Source: Thermoleophilia bacterium
GTDB taxonomy: Bacteria > Actinomycetota > Thermoleophilia > Miltoncostaeales > Miltoncostaeaceae
Length of the DNA stretch: 64,000 bases
Reading direction: 5' to 3'
Assembly (NCBI GenBank): GCA_017882585.1
Contig: JADGPF010000078.1
Location: forward strand, 1-64,000
The notes under the pieces were generated by a model. The model was not told where the DNA came from. It saw only the letters and a list, made by a program, of their open reading frames with translations, and made no database searches. The first letter of the stretch is position 1, and each line of letters begins with the position of its first letter. Positions 1-8,773 of this stretch are shown in pieces. The position numbers were made by a program, and so were the translations under genes.

Positions 1-1257
1 CAACCGGGCACTTTCGAACTCCATCAGGCCGAGGCATTCCTCCCGATGCTTCGTAGCCACGCCGCCGCCTTGCAGAAGCGCCAACAGACCCTTGATCGCG
101 GCCAGCGGCGGCTTGAGCTCATGTGACACGTTGGCCACCAGATCCCGGCGGGCCCGCTCGAGCCGGCGCTGCTCGGTGATGTCGCGCGGCGTGACCACCA
201 CGCCCGCGCCGGGATCGGCGACGCGGGCGATCGCCAGCTGCAGCTCCTTCCCCCCGTCGAGGGCAATCTCGCTCTCCCGCACCTCGTCAGTGTCGACGGG
301 CGTCGCGGCGGCGATCGCGGCACCGATGGGTGCCGGCAGGTCGGTGATCTGACCGACCCCATAGGCGTGCTCGAGGCCCAGCAGGCGGCGCGCGGCGGGG
401 TTGATCAGCATGACCTCGCCTCGATCGCTGACGGCGATCACGCCCTCGACAAGCGACGAGATCAGGACCCGGGCGCGGTCGCGCTCCCCGGTAATCTCGT
501 CGACCTGTTCCTCGATGCGCCCCGCCATCCGGTTCAGGCTGTCGCCGAGCACCGCAAACTCCCGGATCCGCTGACTCGGCGCCCGCGCGTGCAGGTCGCC
601 CCGGGCGAGTGAGGCCGCGGTCGAGGCGAGCACCGAGATCCTGCGGCCGACGAGCAGGCTCAGCCCGTAGCCGGCGAGCGCGGCGAGCGTGAGCACGGCC
701 GCGACGGCGAGCACCAGCCGTGCCTGGATCGTCGCCAGCTCGTCACCCGAGAGCCCGCCAACCCGTGAGGCGGCCTCGACGGTGAAGACCGCCGGAGCCG
801 GACTCTGGAACGGATTGTTGGAGCCGGGCGTCAACACGAGCTGCGCGTACACCACGCGGCTGCTGTCGGCGACCCTGTACGAGTTCGGAGAAAGGCCCGT
901 GCCGTATTCGCGGTGAAGCGAATCGATCAGCGCGCAGCACCCGGTCGACCTCGTGGTGATCGTCTGCGTGCCGGATTCGATGATGCGGATCTGTGCCTGG
1001 GTGGCGCCCGCGATCTGGTTGGCGGCGTCATTGAGCTGCGCGCTGCTGTCCAGATCGCTGAGAGCTTGGGGTGCGCTGGTCTGCAGCTCGGCGTTCAGCT
1101 GGCGCGCGGTGGCGGTGGCCCGCGCCTGGCGCAGACTCGACTGGAATGTCGGCACGATCGACAGTACGACGGCAAGGCTCGCCAAGGCCCCAACCGCGAT
1201 GAGGATCGCGACCAGCCAGACCTGCAGCCCCGGCCCCCGTCGCAACGAACGCCTCAC
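1..1257 (-). CDS. Sensor histidine kinase, 3' end cut off by the window edge
   Basis: This is a membrane-bound sensor kinase that should phosphorylate the response regulator encoded just upstream. I translated it directly; 419 residues are visible before the window edge. The first transmembrane helix is at about residues 12-33, followed by an extracytoplasmic region of about 145 residues and a second helix at about 180-203. Then come a HAMP linker, a PAS-like segment (about 265-360) and the start of HisKA with motif VSHELKPPL, the phosphoacceptor being His379. The ATP-binding domain lies outside the window. The GTG start overlaps the stop of the response regulator (GTGA), which marks a two-gene operon. 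The H-box reads KPP where most kinases have RTP. The layout resembles PhoR/WalK-type kinases, but the stimulus cannot be read from sequence. Confidence 0.88.
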   Translation of the reverse strand, partial: MRRSLRRGPGLQVWLVAILIAVGALASLAVVLSIVPTFQSSLRQARATATARQLNAELQTSAPQALSDLDSSAQLNDAANQIAGATQAQIRIIESGTQTITTRSTGCCALIDSLHREYGTGLSPNSYRVADSSRVVYAQLVLTPGSNNPFQSPAPAVFTVEAASRVGGLSGDELATIQARLVLAVAAVLTLAALAGYGLSLLVGRRISVLASTAASLARGDLHARAPSQRIREFAVLGDSLNRMAGRIEEQVDEITGERDRARVLISSLVEGVIAVSDRGEVMLINPAARRLLGLEHAYGVGQITDLPAPIGAAIAAATPVDTDEVRESEIALDGGKELQLAIARVADPGAGVVVTPRDITEQRRLERARRDLVANVSHELKPPLAAIKGLLALLQGGGVATKHREECLGLMEFESARL

Positions 1258-1949
1258 GTGCGGGTGACGTCGGCTCCGAAGGCGTACCCCACTCCGCGCA
1301 CGGTGCGGATGAGCGTCGGGTTGGCGGCGTCGGTCTCCACCTTTTGCCGAAGGTGACGCACGTGCACGTCGACGCTGCGCAGGTCCCCGAAGAACGACCC
1401 CTGCCACAGGTGGTTCATGAGCTCCTCGCGCGTAAACACCCGCCGCGGCGCCGAGGCCAGTTTGTGCAGGATCTCGAACTCGCTAAACGTGAGGTAGATC
1501 TCCTCGCCGTCCCGCGCGACCGTGCGGGCGACCGGATCGATCTCCAGATCGTCGGCCCGCAGCAGTTGGCCCCGTTCGGGTTCGCTGCGCGCACGTCGAA
1601 GGTTCGCGCGGACGCGCGAGACGAGCTCACGCGGCGAAAAGGGCTTGGTCACGTAGTCGTCGGCCCCAAGCTCGAGCCCGAGCACCTTGTCGAGCTCCTC
1701 ACTGCGGGCCGACAGGATGATGATCGGCGTCAGTCGGTCCGCGCGGATCTGTTTGCACACCTCCAGGCCGTCGACCCCGGGAAGCATGAGATCGAGGACC
1801 ACCAGATCGATCTGCTCATCGGCGATGACCCGCAGCGCATCGTCACCCCGCGCCACCGAGACAACATCGAAGCCCGCGTCCTTGAGGGCGTATTCGATGA
1901 CCGCCCGGATCGCCTGCTCGTCTTCAACCACCATGATTCGCTCAGCCAT
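1254..1949 (-). CDS. OmpR/PhoB-family response regulator
   Basis: This DNA-binding response regulator has 231 residues. The receiver domain (residues 4-118) has acidic residues E9 and D10, phosphoacceptor Asp53 (VLDLMLPG) and the conserved Lys102 (TKPF). A winged-helix OmpR-type output domain fills about 131-226, ending in the typical RTVRGVGYAF segment. The ATG start at 1949 is the first sensible start. The gene is followed with a 4-nt overlap by the histidine kinase, so the two form a cognate pair. Of known families it is closest to PhoP/PhoB/WalR-like regulators, but no target site is evident nearby. Confidence 0.95.
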   Translation of the reverse strand: MAERIMVVEDEQAIRAVIEYALKDAGFDVVSVARGDDALRVIADEQIDLVVLDLMLPGVDGLEVCKQIRADRLTPIIILSARSEELDKVLGLELGADDYVTKPFSPRELVSRVRANLRRARSEPERGQLLRADDLEIDPVARTVARDGEEIYLTFSEFEILHKLASAPRRVFTREELMNHLWQGSFFGDLRSVDVHVRHLRQKVETDAANPTLIRTVRGVGYAFGADVTRT

Positions 1950-1995
1950 GCCGTAAAACGTAGCGCGCAGAGCGGACCGTGCGGGGGACGGTTCA

Positions 1996-2017
1996 TGCGG
2001 CCTTCACCCGGGCCGCA
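1996..2017 (-). terminator. GC-rich hairpin after mogA
   Basis: A perfect 7-bp inverted repeat (TGCGGCC / GGCCGCA, 8-nt loop) lies between the end of mogA and the start of the response regulator gene. It has no T-run, so it is at best a weak intrinsic terminator or a transcript-stabilising hairpin. Confidence 0.3.
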
Positions 2018-2054
2018 CAATCTTCATATTCCGCTGAAGCACCGCGAAACGCGC

Positions 2055-2582
2055 TCAGGCATGCGGACCAGGCGCGCCGGCGACCGGAACCATGTGCGGT
2101 CCGCCGAGCAGCGCAACGCAGTGCACCGCCGCCTGTATCACCGCGCCCAGGCACTCCGCCGCACCCGCCGGCGTGCCCGGAAGGTTGATGATCAGGCTGT
2201 TTCCGCGGATGCCGGCGGTCTGGCGCGAGAGCATCGCCGTCGGGACGCGGCCGGCGGAGGCGGCACGCATCGCCTCACCGAGCCCCGGCAGCTCGCGTCC
2301 GCAAACTTCCCGTGTGGCCTCCGGTGTGATGTCGCGCGGGGTTGGCCCGGTCCCGCCGGTCGTCAGCACCAGCGCGCACCCCGCGACGTCGACGAGCTCG
2401 ACGAGCGCCGCCGTGATGGCCCCGGCATCGTCCGGCACGACGCGCGTGATGGGCTGCCACACAGATGTCAGCAGCGCGTCCAGCGCAGCCGCCACCGCCG
2501 GCCCGCCGCGGTCCGCGTACTCCCCGCCACTCACGCGATCAGAGACGGTGAGGATCCCGACGCGCGGGGCCGGCTCATCCAT
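2055..2582 (-). CDS. mogA: MogA/MoaB-family molybdopterin adenylyltransferase
   Basis: The 175-residue protein belongs to the MogA/MoaB fold, which activates molybdopterin by adenylylation before molybdenum insertion in the cytoplasm. Diagnostic motifs are the N-terminal ILTVSDR stretch and TTGGTGPTPRD at about residues 74-84, followed by the GNSLIINLPGTP segment. The length is normal for a single-domain protein. It overlaps the 3' end of the SufE gene by 8 nt and forms an operon with it and the sulfurtransferase. This links molybdenum cofactor synthesis to sulfur mobilisation, which fits because molybdopterin needs sulfur from a persulfide carrier. MogA and MoaB cannot be separated with certainty from sequence alone. 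Confidence 0.88.
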   Translation of the reverse strand: MDEPAPRVGILTVSDRVSGGEYADRGGPAVAAALDALLTSVWQPITRVVPDDAGAITAALVELVDVAGCALVLTTGGTGPTPRDITPEATREVCGRELPGLGEAMRAASAGRVPTAMLSRQTAGIRGNSLIINLPGTPAGAAECLGAVIQAAVHCVALLGGPHMVPVAGAPGPHA

Positions 2583-3012
2583 CGGCCGTCGCGCGGGTCT
2601 GGGTGACCACTTGACGCTTGATGCGCGCCAGGATCGCGCTCATCCCCCTGAGCCGCAACGGCGAGACGAGCTCACCGAGCCCCATCGACAGGGCGAAATC
2701 CGGCGACGTCTCAAGAATCTCGCTGACCGACGCCCCGTCCAACCCCGCGGCGAGGATGCCCGCGTAGCCGCGCGTCGTCGGGGCTTCCGGTGGCGCGTCA
2801 AAAAACAGATGCACGCGGTCATCGTGGATCTCGACGCCGACAAAGAACGGCGTCTGGCACTCCTCGACGCGCTCGAGCGCCTCAGGGGCATCGGCGTACC
2901 GATCCGGGAGCGGCGGCAAGCCCCGGGAATAGTCGAGCAGCATCTCCAAGCGCATCTGCTTGGGCGAGAGCCGGAAGTCCTCGACAATCTCCTCGAGCGC
3001 GGCGGGCAGCAT
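2575..3012 (-). CDS. sufE: SufE-like sulfur acceptor protein
   Basis: This 145-residue SufE-family protein normally accepts persulfide sulfur from a cysteine desulfurase and passes it on for Fe-S cluster or cofactor synthesis. The family pattern is clear: a helical N-terminus (LEEIVEDF), the LPPLPDRY turn and the acceptor Cys52 in EECQTPFF. I start at ATG 3012; an upstream extension would run into the sulfurtransferase gene. Only 2 nt separate it from the sulfurtransferase stop, and it overlaps mogA by 8 nt. In this operon its donor may be the sulfurtransferase instead of, or besides, SufS. No SufS or IscS gene is present in the window. Confidence 0.9.
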   Translation of the reverse strand: MLPAALEEIVEDFRLSPKQMRLEMLLDYSRGLPPLPDRYADAPEALERVEECQTPFFVGVEIHDDRVHLFFDAPPEAPTTRGYAGILAAGLDGASVSEILETSPDFALSMGLGELVSPLRLRGMSAILARIKRQVVTQTRATADG

Positions 3013-3014
3013 CG

Positions 3015-3923
3015 TCAGGCCGCCGCACCGGACGTGGGCGTCGGATACCCGGGCCGCTCGATGGGGACCCGCACCGCGTTGCCCCACTCGACCCAGGACC
3101 CGTCGTAGTTGCGCACGTTCGGTAGCCCCAACAGGTGGGTGAGGACGAACCACGTGTGGCTCGATCGTTCACCGATGCGGCAGTACGCCACGACATCGTC
3201 GCCGGGCCGGATCCCGAGCTCCTCGAGGTAGATCGCCTGCAGCTCATCGAGTGGTCGGAACGTGCCATCGTCGTTGGCGGCACGACGCCACGGGACGCTG
3301 TGCGCGGTCGGGATGTGGCCGGCGCGGAGTGCGCCTTCCTGCGGGTAGTCGGCCATGTGGGTGAGCTCGCCGCTGTACTCCCCCGGGGACCGCACATCGA
3401 CGAGCGGGCCCGTGCCGATGTGGGCCAGGACGTCATCCTTGAAGGCACGGATCGTCGTATCGTCGCGCGGCACGACGGGGTACTCGGTCGGCGTCGGCGT
3501 CGGCACCTCGGTCGCCATCGGCCGACCCTCGGCGATCCAACGCTGGCGACCGCCGTCGAGCAGCCGCACGTCGGCGTGGCCGAACAGGCTGCAGACCCAC
3601 AGCGCATAGGCCGCCCACCAGTTGAAGTTGTCGCCGTACAGCACGACGGTCGTGTCACGGGCGATGCCTTTGGACGACATCAGCCGCGCGAAGCCCTCCG
3701 CGTCGACGTAGTCGCGAGTGAGCTGGTCGTTGAGGTCGGCGTGCCAGTCGATCTTGACCGCTCCGGGGATGTGGCCGGTCTCATAGAGCAGCACGTCCTC
3801 GTCGGACTCGGCGATCACAATCCCGGGGTCGCTGGCATGTTCGGCCAGCCATGCGGTCGTCACCAGGCGCTCGGGATGAGCGTAGCGGGCCAGTTTTTGA
3901 TCGTTATCGAGCGGTGCGGGCAT
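3015..3923 (-). CDS. Thiosulfate/3-mercaptopyruvate sulfurtransferase (two rhodanese domains)
   Basis: The 302-residue cytoplasmic enzyme moves sulfane sulfur from thiosulfate or mercaptopyruvate to a thiol acceptor. Two rhodanese domains are visible: an inactive N-terminal one (about 20-140) and a catalytic C-terminal one (about 155-292) with active-site Cys248 in [12 protein letters not shown]. That loop is the one seen in actinobacterial CysA/SseA-type enzymes. It is the first gene of the operon with sufE and mogA and is divergent from the GNAT gene. The context suggests it feeds sulfur to SufE and cofactor synthesis. Thiosulfate versus mercaptopyruvate specificity cannot be settled from the loop alone. 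Confidence 0.93.
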   Translation of the reverse strand: MPAPLDNDQKLARYAHPERLVTTAWLAEHASDPGIVIAESDEDVLLYETGHIPGAVKIDWHADLNDQLTRDYVDAEGFARLMSSKGIARDTTVVLYGDNFNWWAAYALWVCSLFGHADVRLLDGGRQRWIAEGRPMATEVPTPTPTEYPVVPRDDTTIRAFKDDVLAHIGTGPLVDVRSPGEYSGELTHMADYPQEGALRAGHIPTAHSVPWRRAANDDGTFRPLDELQAIYLEELGIRPGDDVVAYCRIGERSSHTWFVLTHLLGLPNVRNYDGSWVEWGNAVRVPIERPGYPTPTSGAAA

Positions 3924-4079
3924 GCCGGCTCCTCACGTCTGCGGGGTGGTGGCGGCGCAACCCGTCAGGCCCGGCGTAGCCCGCGACCATCGAGCGGCGA
4001 TCCGGATGGTGCGCGCTCCGCGGGCCCACGACGCCCCTGCGCTTGCGCTGGTTCGACTATGCCACACTAGTGAAACCAC

Positions 4080-4625
4080 GTGTCCGGACCGCTCGAGATC
4101 CATATCGCCCGCCCTGACGACGCCACGTTCATCGGGCGCATCTACGACGAAGGCATCGCCGACGGCAACGCGACCTTTGCCACCGGTCCGCATCCGGGTG
4201 AGGAACGCGAGCGCTGGTTGGCGGCCCGTCCGGCCAATGCACCGGTGTTCTGCGCACACCGGGCCGGGACGCCGATGGGCTGGTCGGCGCTGGCACCGTT
4301 CTCACACCGGCCGTGGTACGCCGGGGTTGCCGAATACACCGTCTACGTCGCGCGGGAGGCGCGCGGCGCGGGCGTCGGCGGACAGCTGCTCGCGCACTTG
4401 CTCGCGGCGGCACCCGGGTACGGGTACTGGAAGCTGGTCGGACTGATCCTCGCCGAAAACGAGCCGGGCCTGCGGCTGGCGCACGCCCACGGGTTCCGTA
4501 CCGTCGGCACCCACCTGGCGCACGGGACCCTCGGCGGCCACTGGCGGGACGTGACCCTGGTGGAGCGCCACCTCGCCATGCCGGATGACGCCGGGTCGAT
4601 CGAGGAGTTACGGGCGCCGCGGTGA
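4080..4625 (+). CDS. GNAT N-acetyltransferase, phosphinothricin-acetyltransferase-like
   Basis: This 181-residue GNAT-fold acetyltransferase uses acetyl-CoA. The acetyl-CoA-binding segment is the REARGAGVGGQLL stretch at about residues 97-109. The N-terminal arrangement (DDATFIGRIYDEGI) and the HGFRTVG motif match the PAT/YncA group, whose members acetylate phosphinothricin, methionine sulfone and related amino acids. The real substrate is unknown. The GTG start follows a 156-bp divergent spacer shared with the sulfurtransferase. The gene ends 58 nt before the dehydrogenase operon and may be transcribed with it. Confidence 0.85.
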   Translation: MSGPLEIHIARPDDATFIGRIYDEGIADGNATFATGPHPGEERERWLAARPANAPVFCAHRAGTPMGWSALAPFSHRPWYAGVAEYTVYVAREARGAGVGGQLLAHLLAAAPGYGYWKLVGLILAENEPGLRLAHAHGFRTVGTHLAHGTLGGHWRDVTLVERHLAMPDDAGSIEELRAPR

Positions 4626-4683
4626 TGTCGGTGGTCCAAAGGTGCGAGAATCGCGGTACATCCACCCCGCTGCGGAGGGCTCG

Positions 4684-5742
4684 ATGGCCGAGGAGGCGCC
4701 GGTAGTCAAGGACACGACGGTGACGCCCCCGGGCGCGGACGCCGAACTCATGCAACGCATGTTCGCGACGATGCACCTGATCCGTACGTTCGAGGAGCGT
4801 GCCGCCGAGGAGTACATGCGCGGCAACATCGGGGGCTTCCTGCACCTGGCAATCGGTGAAGAGGCAGCCGTGGTGGGGTCCGTCCTGGCGCTGCGGCCCA
4901 CGGATCCGATCACCTCGACCTACCGCGAGCACGGCCAGGCGCTTGCGCGCGGCAGCGAACCGCGCGCGGTCATGGCCGAACTGTTCGGCCGCGAGACGGG
5001 CTTGTGCCACGGGCACGGGGGATCGATGCACCTCATGGATCGCGAGCGGTTTTTCTTCGGCGGGTACGGCATCGTCGGTGGCTCGATTCCCCTCGCCGTC
5101 GGGCTCGGGTTCGCCATCTCCTACCGCCAGGAGGACGGCGTCGCGCTGGTGATGTTCGGCGATGGGGCGACGAATCAGGGCGTACTGGGCGAGTCGATGA
5201 ACATGGCCAAGCTGTGGAGCCTGCCCGTCATCTTCTTCTGCCTGAACAACCAGTACGGGATGGGCACCGCCGTCGATCGTGCGTCTGCCGACACCCAACT
5301 GACCAAGCGTGCCGACGCCTTTGGTATCCCGGCGCACCGGATTGACGGGATGGACGTGCTCGCGGTCCAACAGGCGGTCAGCGATGCGGCCCATCATGCG
5401 CGCACCCAGCACGATCCGGTGATGATCGAGGCCATCGCGTACCGATACCGGGGCCATTCGATGAGCGATCCCGACCGCACTCGGCCCGAGGACGAGAAGG
5501 CGCGCTGGCGCGCGCGCGATCCCCTGGTGACCTTCGAACGCATCCTTTTGGGTGAAGGACTCGTCACCGCCGAGGAACTCGCCGCCGTCCGCGACGCAAA
5601 CCAGGCCGCCGTCGATGATGCGGTCGCGTTCGCCAACGACTCCCCGCCGGTCCCGGAGACCGCACTCGCCGACGACGTCTATACGGATCCGTGGAGCGAC
5701 GATTCGCGCGGCAGTGCGCGCATGCCCAGGAGGTCCGAATGA
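4684..5742 (+). CDS. pdhA: 2-oxoacid (pyruvate) dehydrogenase E1 component, alpha subunit
   Basis: The 352-residue alpha subunit of a heterotetrameric, thiamine-diphosphate-dependent E1 carries out oxidative decarboxylation of a 2-oxoacid (pyruvate or acetoin most likely). It shows the TPP motif beginning FGDGATNQG at about residue 158, the substrate-loop GHGGSMH and the YRYRGHSMSDP segment that carries the regulated serine loop in homologues. The ATG at 4684 is preceded by a GGAGGG ribosome-binding site. Its stop overlaps the beta-subunit start (ATGA). Pyruvate is the likeliest substrate because lipB closes the operon, but acetoin or branched-chain oxoacids are not excluded. No E3 gene is nearby. 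Confidence 0.92.
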   Translation: MAEEAPVVKDTTVTPPGADAELMQRMFATMHLIRTFEERAAEEYMRGNIGGFLHLAIGEEAAVVGSVLALRPTDPITSTYREHGQALARGSEPRAVMAELFGRETGLCHGHGGSMHLMDRERFFFGGYGIVGGSIPLAVGLGFAISYRQEDGVALVMFGDGATNQGVLGESMNMAKLWSLPVIFFCLNNQYGMGTAVDRASADTQLTKRADAFGIPAHRIDGMDVLAVQQAVSDAAHHARTQHDPVMIEAIAYRYRGHSMSDPDRTRPEDEKARWRARDPLVTFERILLGEGLVTAEELAAVRDANQAAVDDAVAFANDSPPVPETALADDVYTDPWSDDSRGSARMPRRSE

Positions 5743-6740
5743 GCACCGAGGCGGCCGCGGTATCGACGTCCTATCGCGAAGCTCTCACGCAAGCCATGCG
5801 CGAGGAGCTTGAGCGTGATCCCGACGTCTTCCTGATCGGCGAGGACATCGGCCTGTTCGAGGGATCGTTCAAGGTCACCCGCGGCCTGTTAGGCGAGTTC
5901 GGTCCAGACCGCGTCATCGATACCCCGATCTCGGAAGCCGGCTTCGTGGGGCTGGGTATCGGCGCGGCGATGGCCGGTCTGCGACCCGTCGTGGAGCTGA
6001 TGACGGTCAACTTCGCCATCGTGGCGATGGATCAGATCGTCAACAACGCCGCCAAGATCCGGTACATGTTCGGCGGCCAGGTCTCGGTGCCGCTGGTCAT
6101 CCGGATGCCCGGCGGCGCGGGTCACCAGCTTGGCGCGCAGCACTCGCACTCGTTGGAGGCGTGGTTCACCCACGTGCCCGGCCTGAAGGTCGCGTGCCCG
6201 TCCACCCCGTACGACGCCAAGGCCCTGCTCAAGACGGCCATTCGCGACGACGACCCGGTCATCTTCCTCGAGAGCGAAGGGCTCTACGCCAAGAAGGGTC
6301 CTGTGGGGGGGCCCGACGACCTCGTCCCGTTCGGCCAGGCTGCGATCCGGCGAACCGGGCAGCACTGCACGGTTATCGCTGTCTCGCGCATGGTGTGGAT
6401 TGCCCTTGACGCCGCCGACACGCTCGCCGCCGAGGGCATCGAGTGCGAGGTCGTCGATCCGCGCACCACGCGCCCACTCGACATGGACGCGATTGCCGAC
6501 TCGGTGCGTCGCACCAACCACTGCGTGGTGGTGGACGAAGGGTGGCCGGAATGCGGCCTCGCATCCAACATTGCCACGCGCGTGTATGAGGAATGCTTCG
6601 ACTGGCTCGACGCGCCGGTGCAGCGTGTCAACGCCGCCGATGTCCCGATCCCCTATGCCCGCAACCTGGAGCAATCCGCACTGCCGCACGCGCACGACGT
6701 CGCGGCTGCCGTCCGAGCGACCCTGGCACGAGGTGCGTAG
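5739..6740 (+). CDS. pdhB: 2-oxoacid (pyruvate) dehydrogenase E1 component, beta subunit
   Basis: The 333-residue beta subunit pairs with the preceding alpha subunit. It has the transketolase pyrimidine-binding domain (GEDIGLFEG near the N-terminus, then DTPISEAGFVGLGIGAA) and the C-terminal transketolase domain (about 205-325) with VVDPRTTRPLD and VVVDEGW. Length and motif order are normal. The ATG overlaps the alpha-subunit stop, giving translational coupling. An upstream in-frame start at 5691 is rejected because it would place 48 nt of overlap inside pdhA. Confidence 0.93.
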   Translation: MSTEAAAVSTSYREALTQAMREELERDPDVFLIGEDIGLFEGSFKVTRGLLGEFGPDRVIDTPISEAGFVGLGIGAAMAGLRPVVELMTVNFAIVAMDQIVNNAAKIRYMFGGQVSVPLVIRMPGGAGHQLGAQHSHSLEAWFTHVPGLKVACPSTPYDAKALLKTAIRDDDPVIFLESEGLYAKKGPVGGPDDLVPFGQAAIRRTGQHCTVIAVSRMVWIALDAADTLAAEGIECEVVDPRTTRPLDMDAIADSVRRTNHCVVVDEGWPECGLASNIATRVYEECFDWLDAPVQRVNAADVPIPYARNLEQSALPHAHDVAAAVRATLARGA

Positions 6741-6743
6741 CCG

Positions 6744-8051
6744 ATGAGCGAACTGTTGATGCCCAAGCTCAGCGACACCATGGAGGAGGGCACGGTCCTC
6801 GGCTGGCTCGTCCCGGACGGCGCGGTCGTGACACGCGGCCAGCCGATCGTCGAGATTGAAACCGACAAGGCCGACATGACCGTCGACGCGCCGGAGAACG
6901 GGCCCTTGCGCATCCTGGCGTCCGAGGGCTCGGTGCACCCCGTCGGCGCGCCCATCGCCTGGATCGGGGAGGGTGCACCCGCAGGCGCGCCGACGGGGTC
7001 ATCCCCGAGCGAGGCTGCGGCGCCGGCGGCGTCCGACGAGGTCGCCACCAACATTCCTGTGGGCGGTGATGGAACCCCCCAGGAGATCGGTATGGCCGTG
7101 ACGCCCGCGGCCGCCCCGACGGCGGCGGCGTCCGCCACGGGTCCCGACCGGAGCAGGATCATCGCATCGCCGCTGGCGCGACAGGTCGCCCGCGACGTCG
7201 GGATCGATCTGGCCAACGTCCACGGCACGGGACCCGGCGGTCGCATCGTTCGCGCTGACGTCGACGCCATCGCCGGGGCTCCCGGGGCGCCCGCCCCGAC
7301 GGCCGCGGCACCCTCCGTGTCCGTCGCCCCGTCGCGCGCGCCAACCCCCGCAACCCCCATGACCTTCGGCCAGCGCGTCCCGGCGACCCGCCTGCAACGC
7401 ACGATCGCGCGCCGCATGCAGGAATCGGTCGCGACCGCACCCCATTTCGCGCTCCAGCGCGATGTCGATGCGTCCGAGTTGATCGCCGTGCGACGACAGC
7501 TCGCCGCCGCCCGGCCCGACACCCCGACACCGAGCGTCACCGACCTGATCATCCGTGCGATGGCGGTGGCCGCCGCCGAACGACCCGACGTCCTGGCGCG
7601 ATGGGACACGGATGCGTTCGTGGTGCCCGACGGCGTCCACGTCGGCGTCGCCGTCGCCGTCGAGCGCGGGCTGTTCGTTCCTGTCATCCGCGATGCCAAC
7701 ACCAAGTCGGTCACCGAGATCGCCGTACAGGTACGCGATCTGGCCGCGCGCTGCCGGGATGGAAGCATCACGCCGGCCGAGCTCGAGGGCAGCACGATCA
7801 CCGTGAGCAACCTCGGCATGTACGGCATCGACCGGTTCACCGCAGTGATCAATCCACCCGAGGCGGCGATCCTCGCTGTCGGGGTGGCACGTCCACAGCC
7901 CGTGGTTCGTGACGGCAACGTCGTCGTGCGCGACATGATGACGTTCACGCTGTCGGTCGACCACCGCAGCCTCTACGGCGCCGAGGGTGCCACGTTCCTC
8001 GCCCGGGTCGTTCAGCTCGTGGAGATGCCCTACAGCCTGGTCGCGGGCTGA
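6744..8051 (+). CDS. pdhC: Dihydrolipoamide acyltransferase (E2)
   Basis: The 435-residue E2 core of the complex carries a single lipoyl domain at the N-terminus (residues 2-77, lipoylated Lys42 in ETDKADM). An Ala/Pro-rich linker follows, then a peripheral-subunit-binding domain (about 135-172, ASPLARQVARDVGID) and the catalytic acyltransferase domain (about 205-435). The catalytic His407 is present in SVDHR, but the Asp usually four residues later is Tyr411 (LYGAEG). The gene starts 3 nt after pdhB and its stop overlaps the lipB start. The enzyme should transfer the acyl group from lipoyl to CoA. Confidence 0.92.
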   Translation: MSELLMPKLSDTMEEGTVLGWLVPDGAVVTRGQPIVEIETDKADMTVDAPENGPLRILASEGSVHPVGAPIAWIGEGAPAGAPTGSSPSEAAAPAASDEVATNIPVGGDGTPQEIGMAVTPAAAPTAAASATGPDRSRIIASPLARQVARDVGIDLANVHGTGPGGRIVRADVDAIAGAPGAPAPTAAAPSVSVAPSRAPTPATPMTFGQRVPATRLQRTIARRMQESVATAPHFALQRDVDASELIAVRRQLAAARPDTPTPSVTDLIIRAMAVAAAERPDVLARWDTDAFVVPDGVHVGVAVAVERGLFVPVIRDANTKSVTEIAVQVRDLAARCRDGSITPAELEGSTITVSNLGMYGIDRFTAVINPPEAAILAVGVARPQPVVRDGNVVVRDMMTFTLSVDHRSLYGAEGATFLARVVQLVEMPYSLVAG

Positions 8052-8773
8052 TGGCCGGGGCGCAGCCGGGCCTTCTCGTGCGGACGGGGCGCATCGGCTA
8101 TGTCGATGCCTGGCGGCTCCAGCGGGAACTCGCGACCGCACGCGCGGCGGAGACGATCCCCGACGTGCTGTGGCTCTTGGAGCATCCTCCCGTGTACACG
8201 GTCGGCCGGCACGGGACCCGTGCCGACTTGTTTCTGTCCGACGAACAGCTCGCGCTGATGGGCGCCAGCGTCCACAGCGTCGACCGCGGCGGCCAGATGA
8301 CCTGGCACGGCCCCGGCCAGACCACTGCCTATGCGATCCTCAACCTGCGGCCTCAGCGGCGCATCAAGCGGGTTGTCGGGGATCTGGTGGCGGCGATGGC
8401 GGACGCCTGCGCGGGTGCAGGACTCACTGGTGCGGTCGCCGACGACGCGTCGGTCGGGGTCTACCGGCAGGGCCGCAAGCTCGGCAGCGTGGGCATCCGC
8501 GTGCAGCACGGGATCACCACCCACGGGGTCGGCCTCAACCGCGATCCCGATCTTGAGTGGTTCGCCCTGATGACCGCGTGCGGCGCGCCGGGGGTGCCGG
8601 CGACCTCGATCGCCGCCGAGGGCGGGGATCCGGATCGCGAACGCGTCGAGCAGGTTCTCGCGGCGTCGCTGGCCGGACGGTTCCGGCTCGAGATTACGGA
8701 CATCTCCCTCGATGCGCTGTGCGAGCGCGCGCGGATCGCGGCACCCGCGGTCACAGTGGACGCGGCCGTCTAG
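8051..8773 (+). CDS. lipB: Octanoyl-[acyl-carrier-protein]:protein octanoyltransferase LipB
   Basis: The 240-residue LipB transfers octanoyl from ACP to the lipoyl domain lysine, the first step of lipoate attachment; the E2 encoded just upstream is the obvious acceptor. The family signature RGGQMTWHGPGQ is at residues 79-90. The catalytic pair is Lys143 (GRKLGSVG) and Cys177 (TACGAPGVPATS). The ATG overlaps the E2 stop by 3 nt (TGATG-type junction), so the octanoyltransferase is translated with its substrate. The lipoyl synthase gene lipA is not in this window. Confidence 0.95.
   Translation: MAGAQPGLLVRTGRIGYVDAWRLQRELATARAAETIPDVLWLLEHPPVYTVGRHGTRADLFLSDEQLALMGASVHSVDRGGQMTWHGPGQTTAYAILNLRPQRRIKRVVGDLVAAMADACAGAGLTGAVADDASVGVYRQGRKLGSVGIRVQHGITTHGVGLNRDPDLEWFALMTACGAPGVPATSIAAEGGDPDRERVEQVLAASLAGRFRLEITDISLDALCERARIAAPAVTVDAAV

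Noticed and set aside
4020-4079. Possible promoter (TTGCGC ... ACTAGT) before the GNAT gene
   Set aside because: The hexamers are poor matches and the spacing choice is arbitrary; not strong enough to list.
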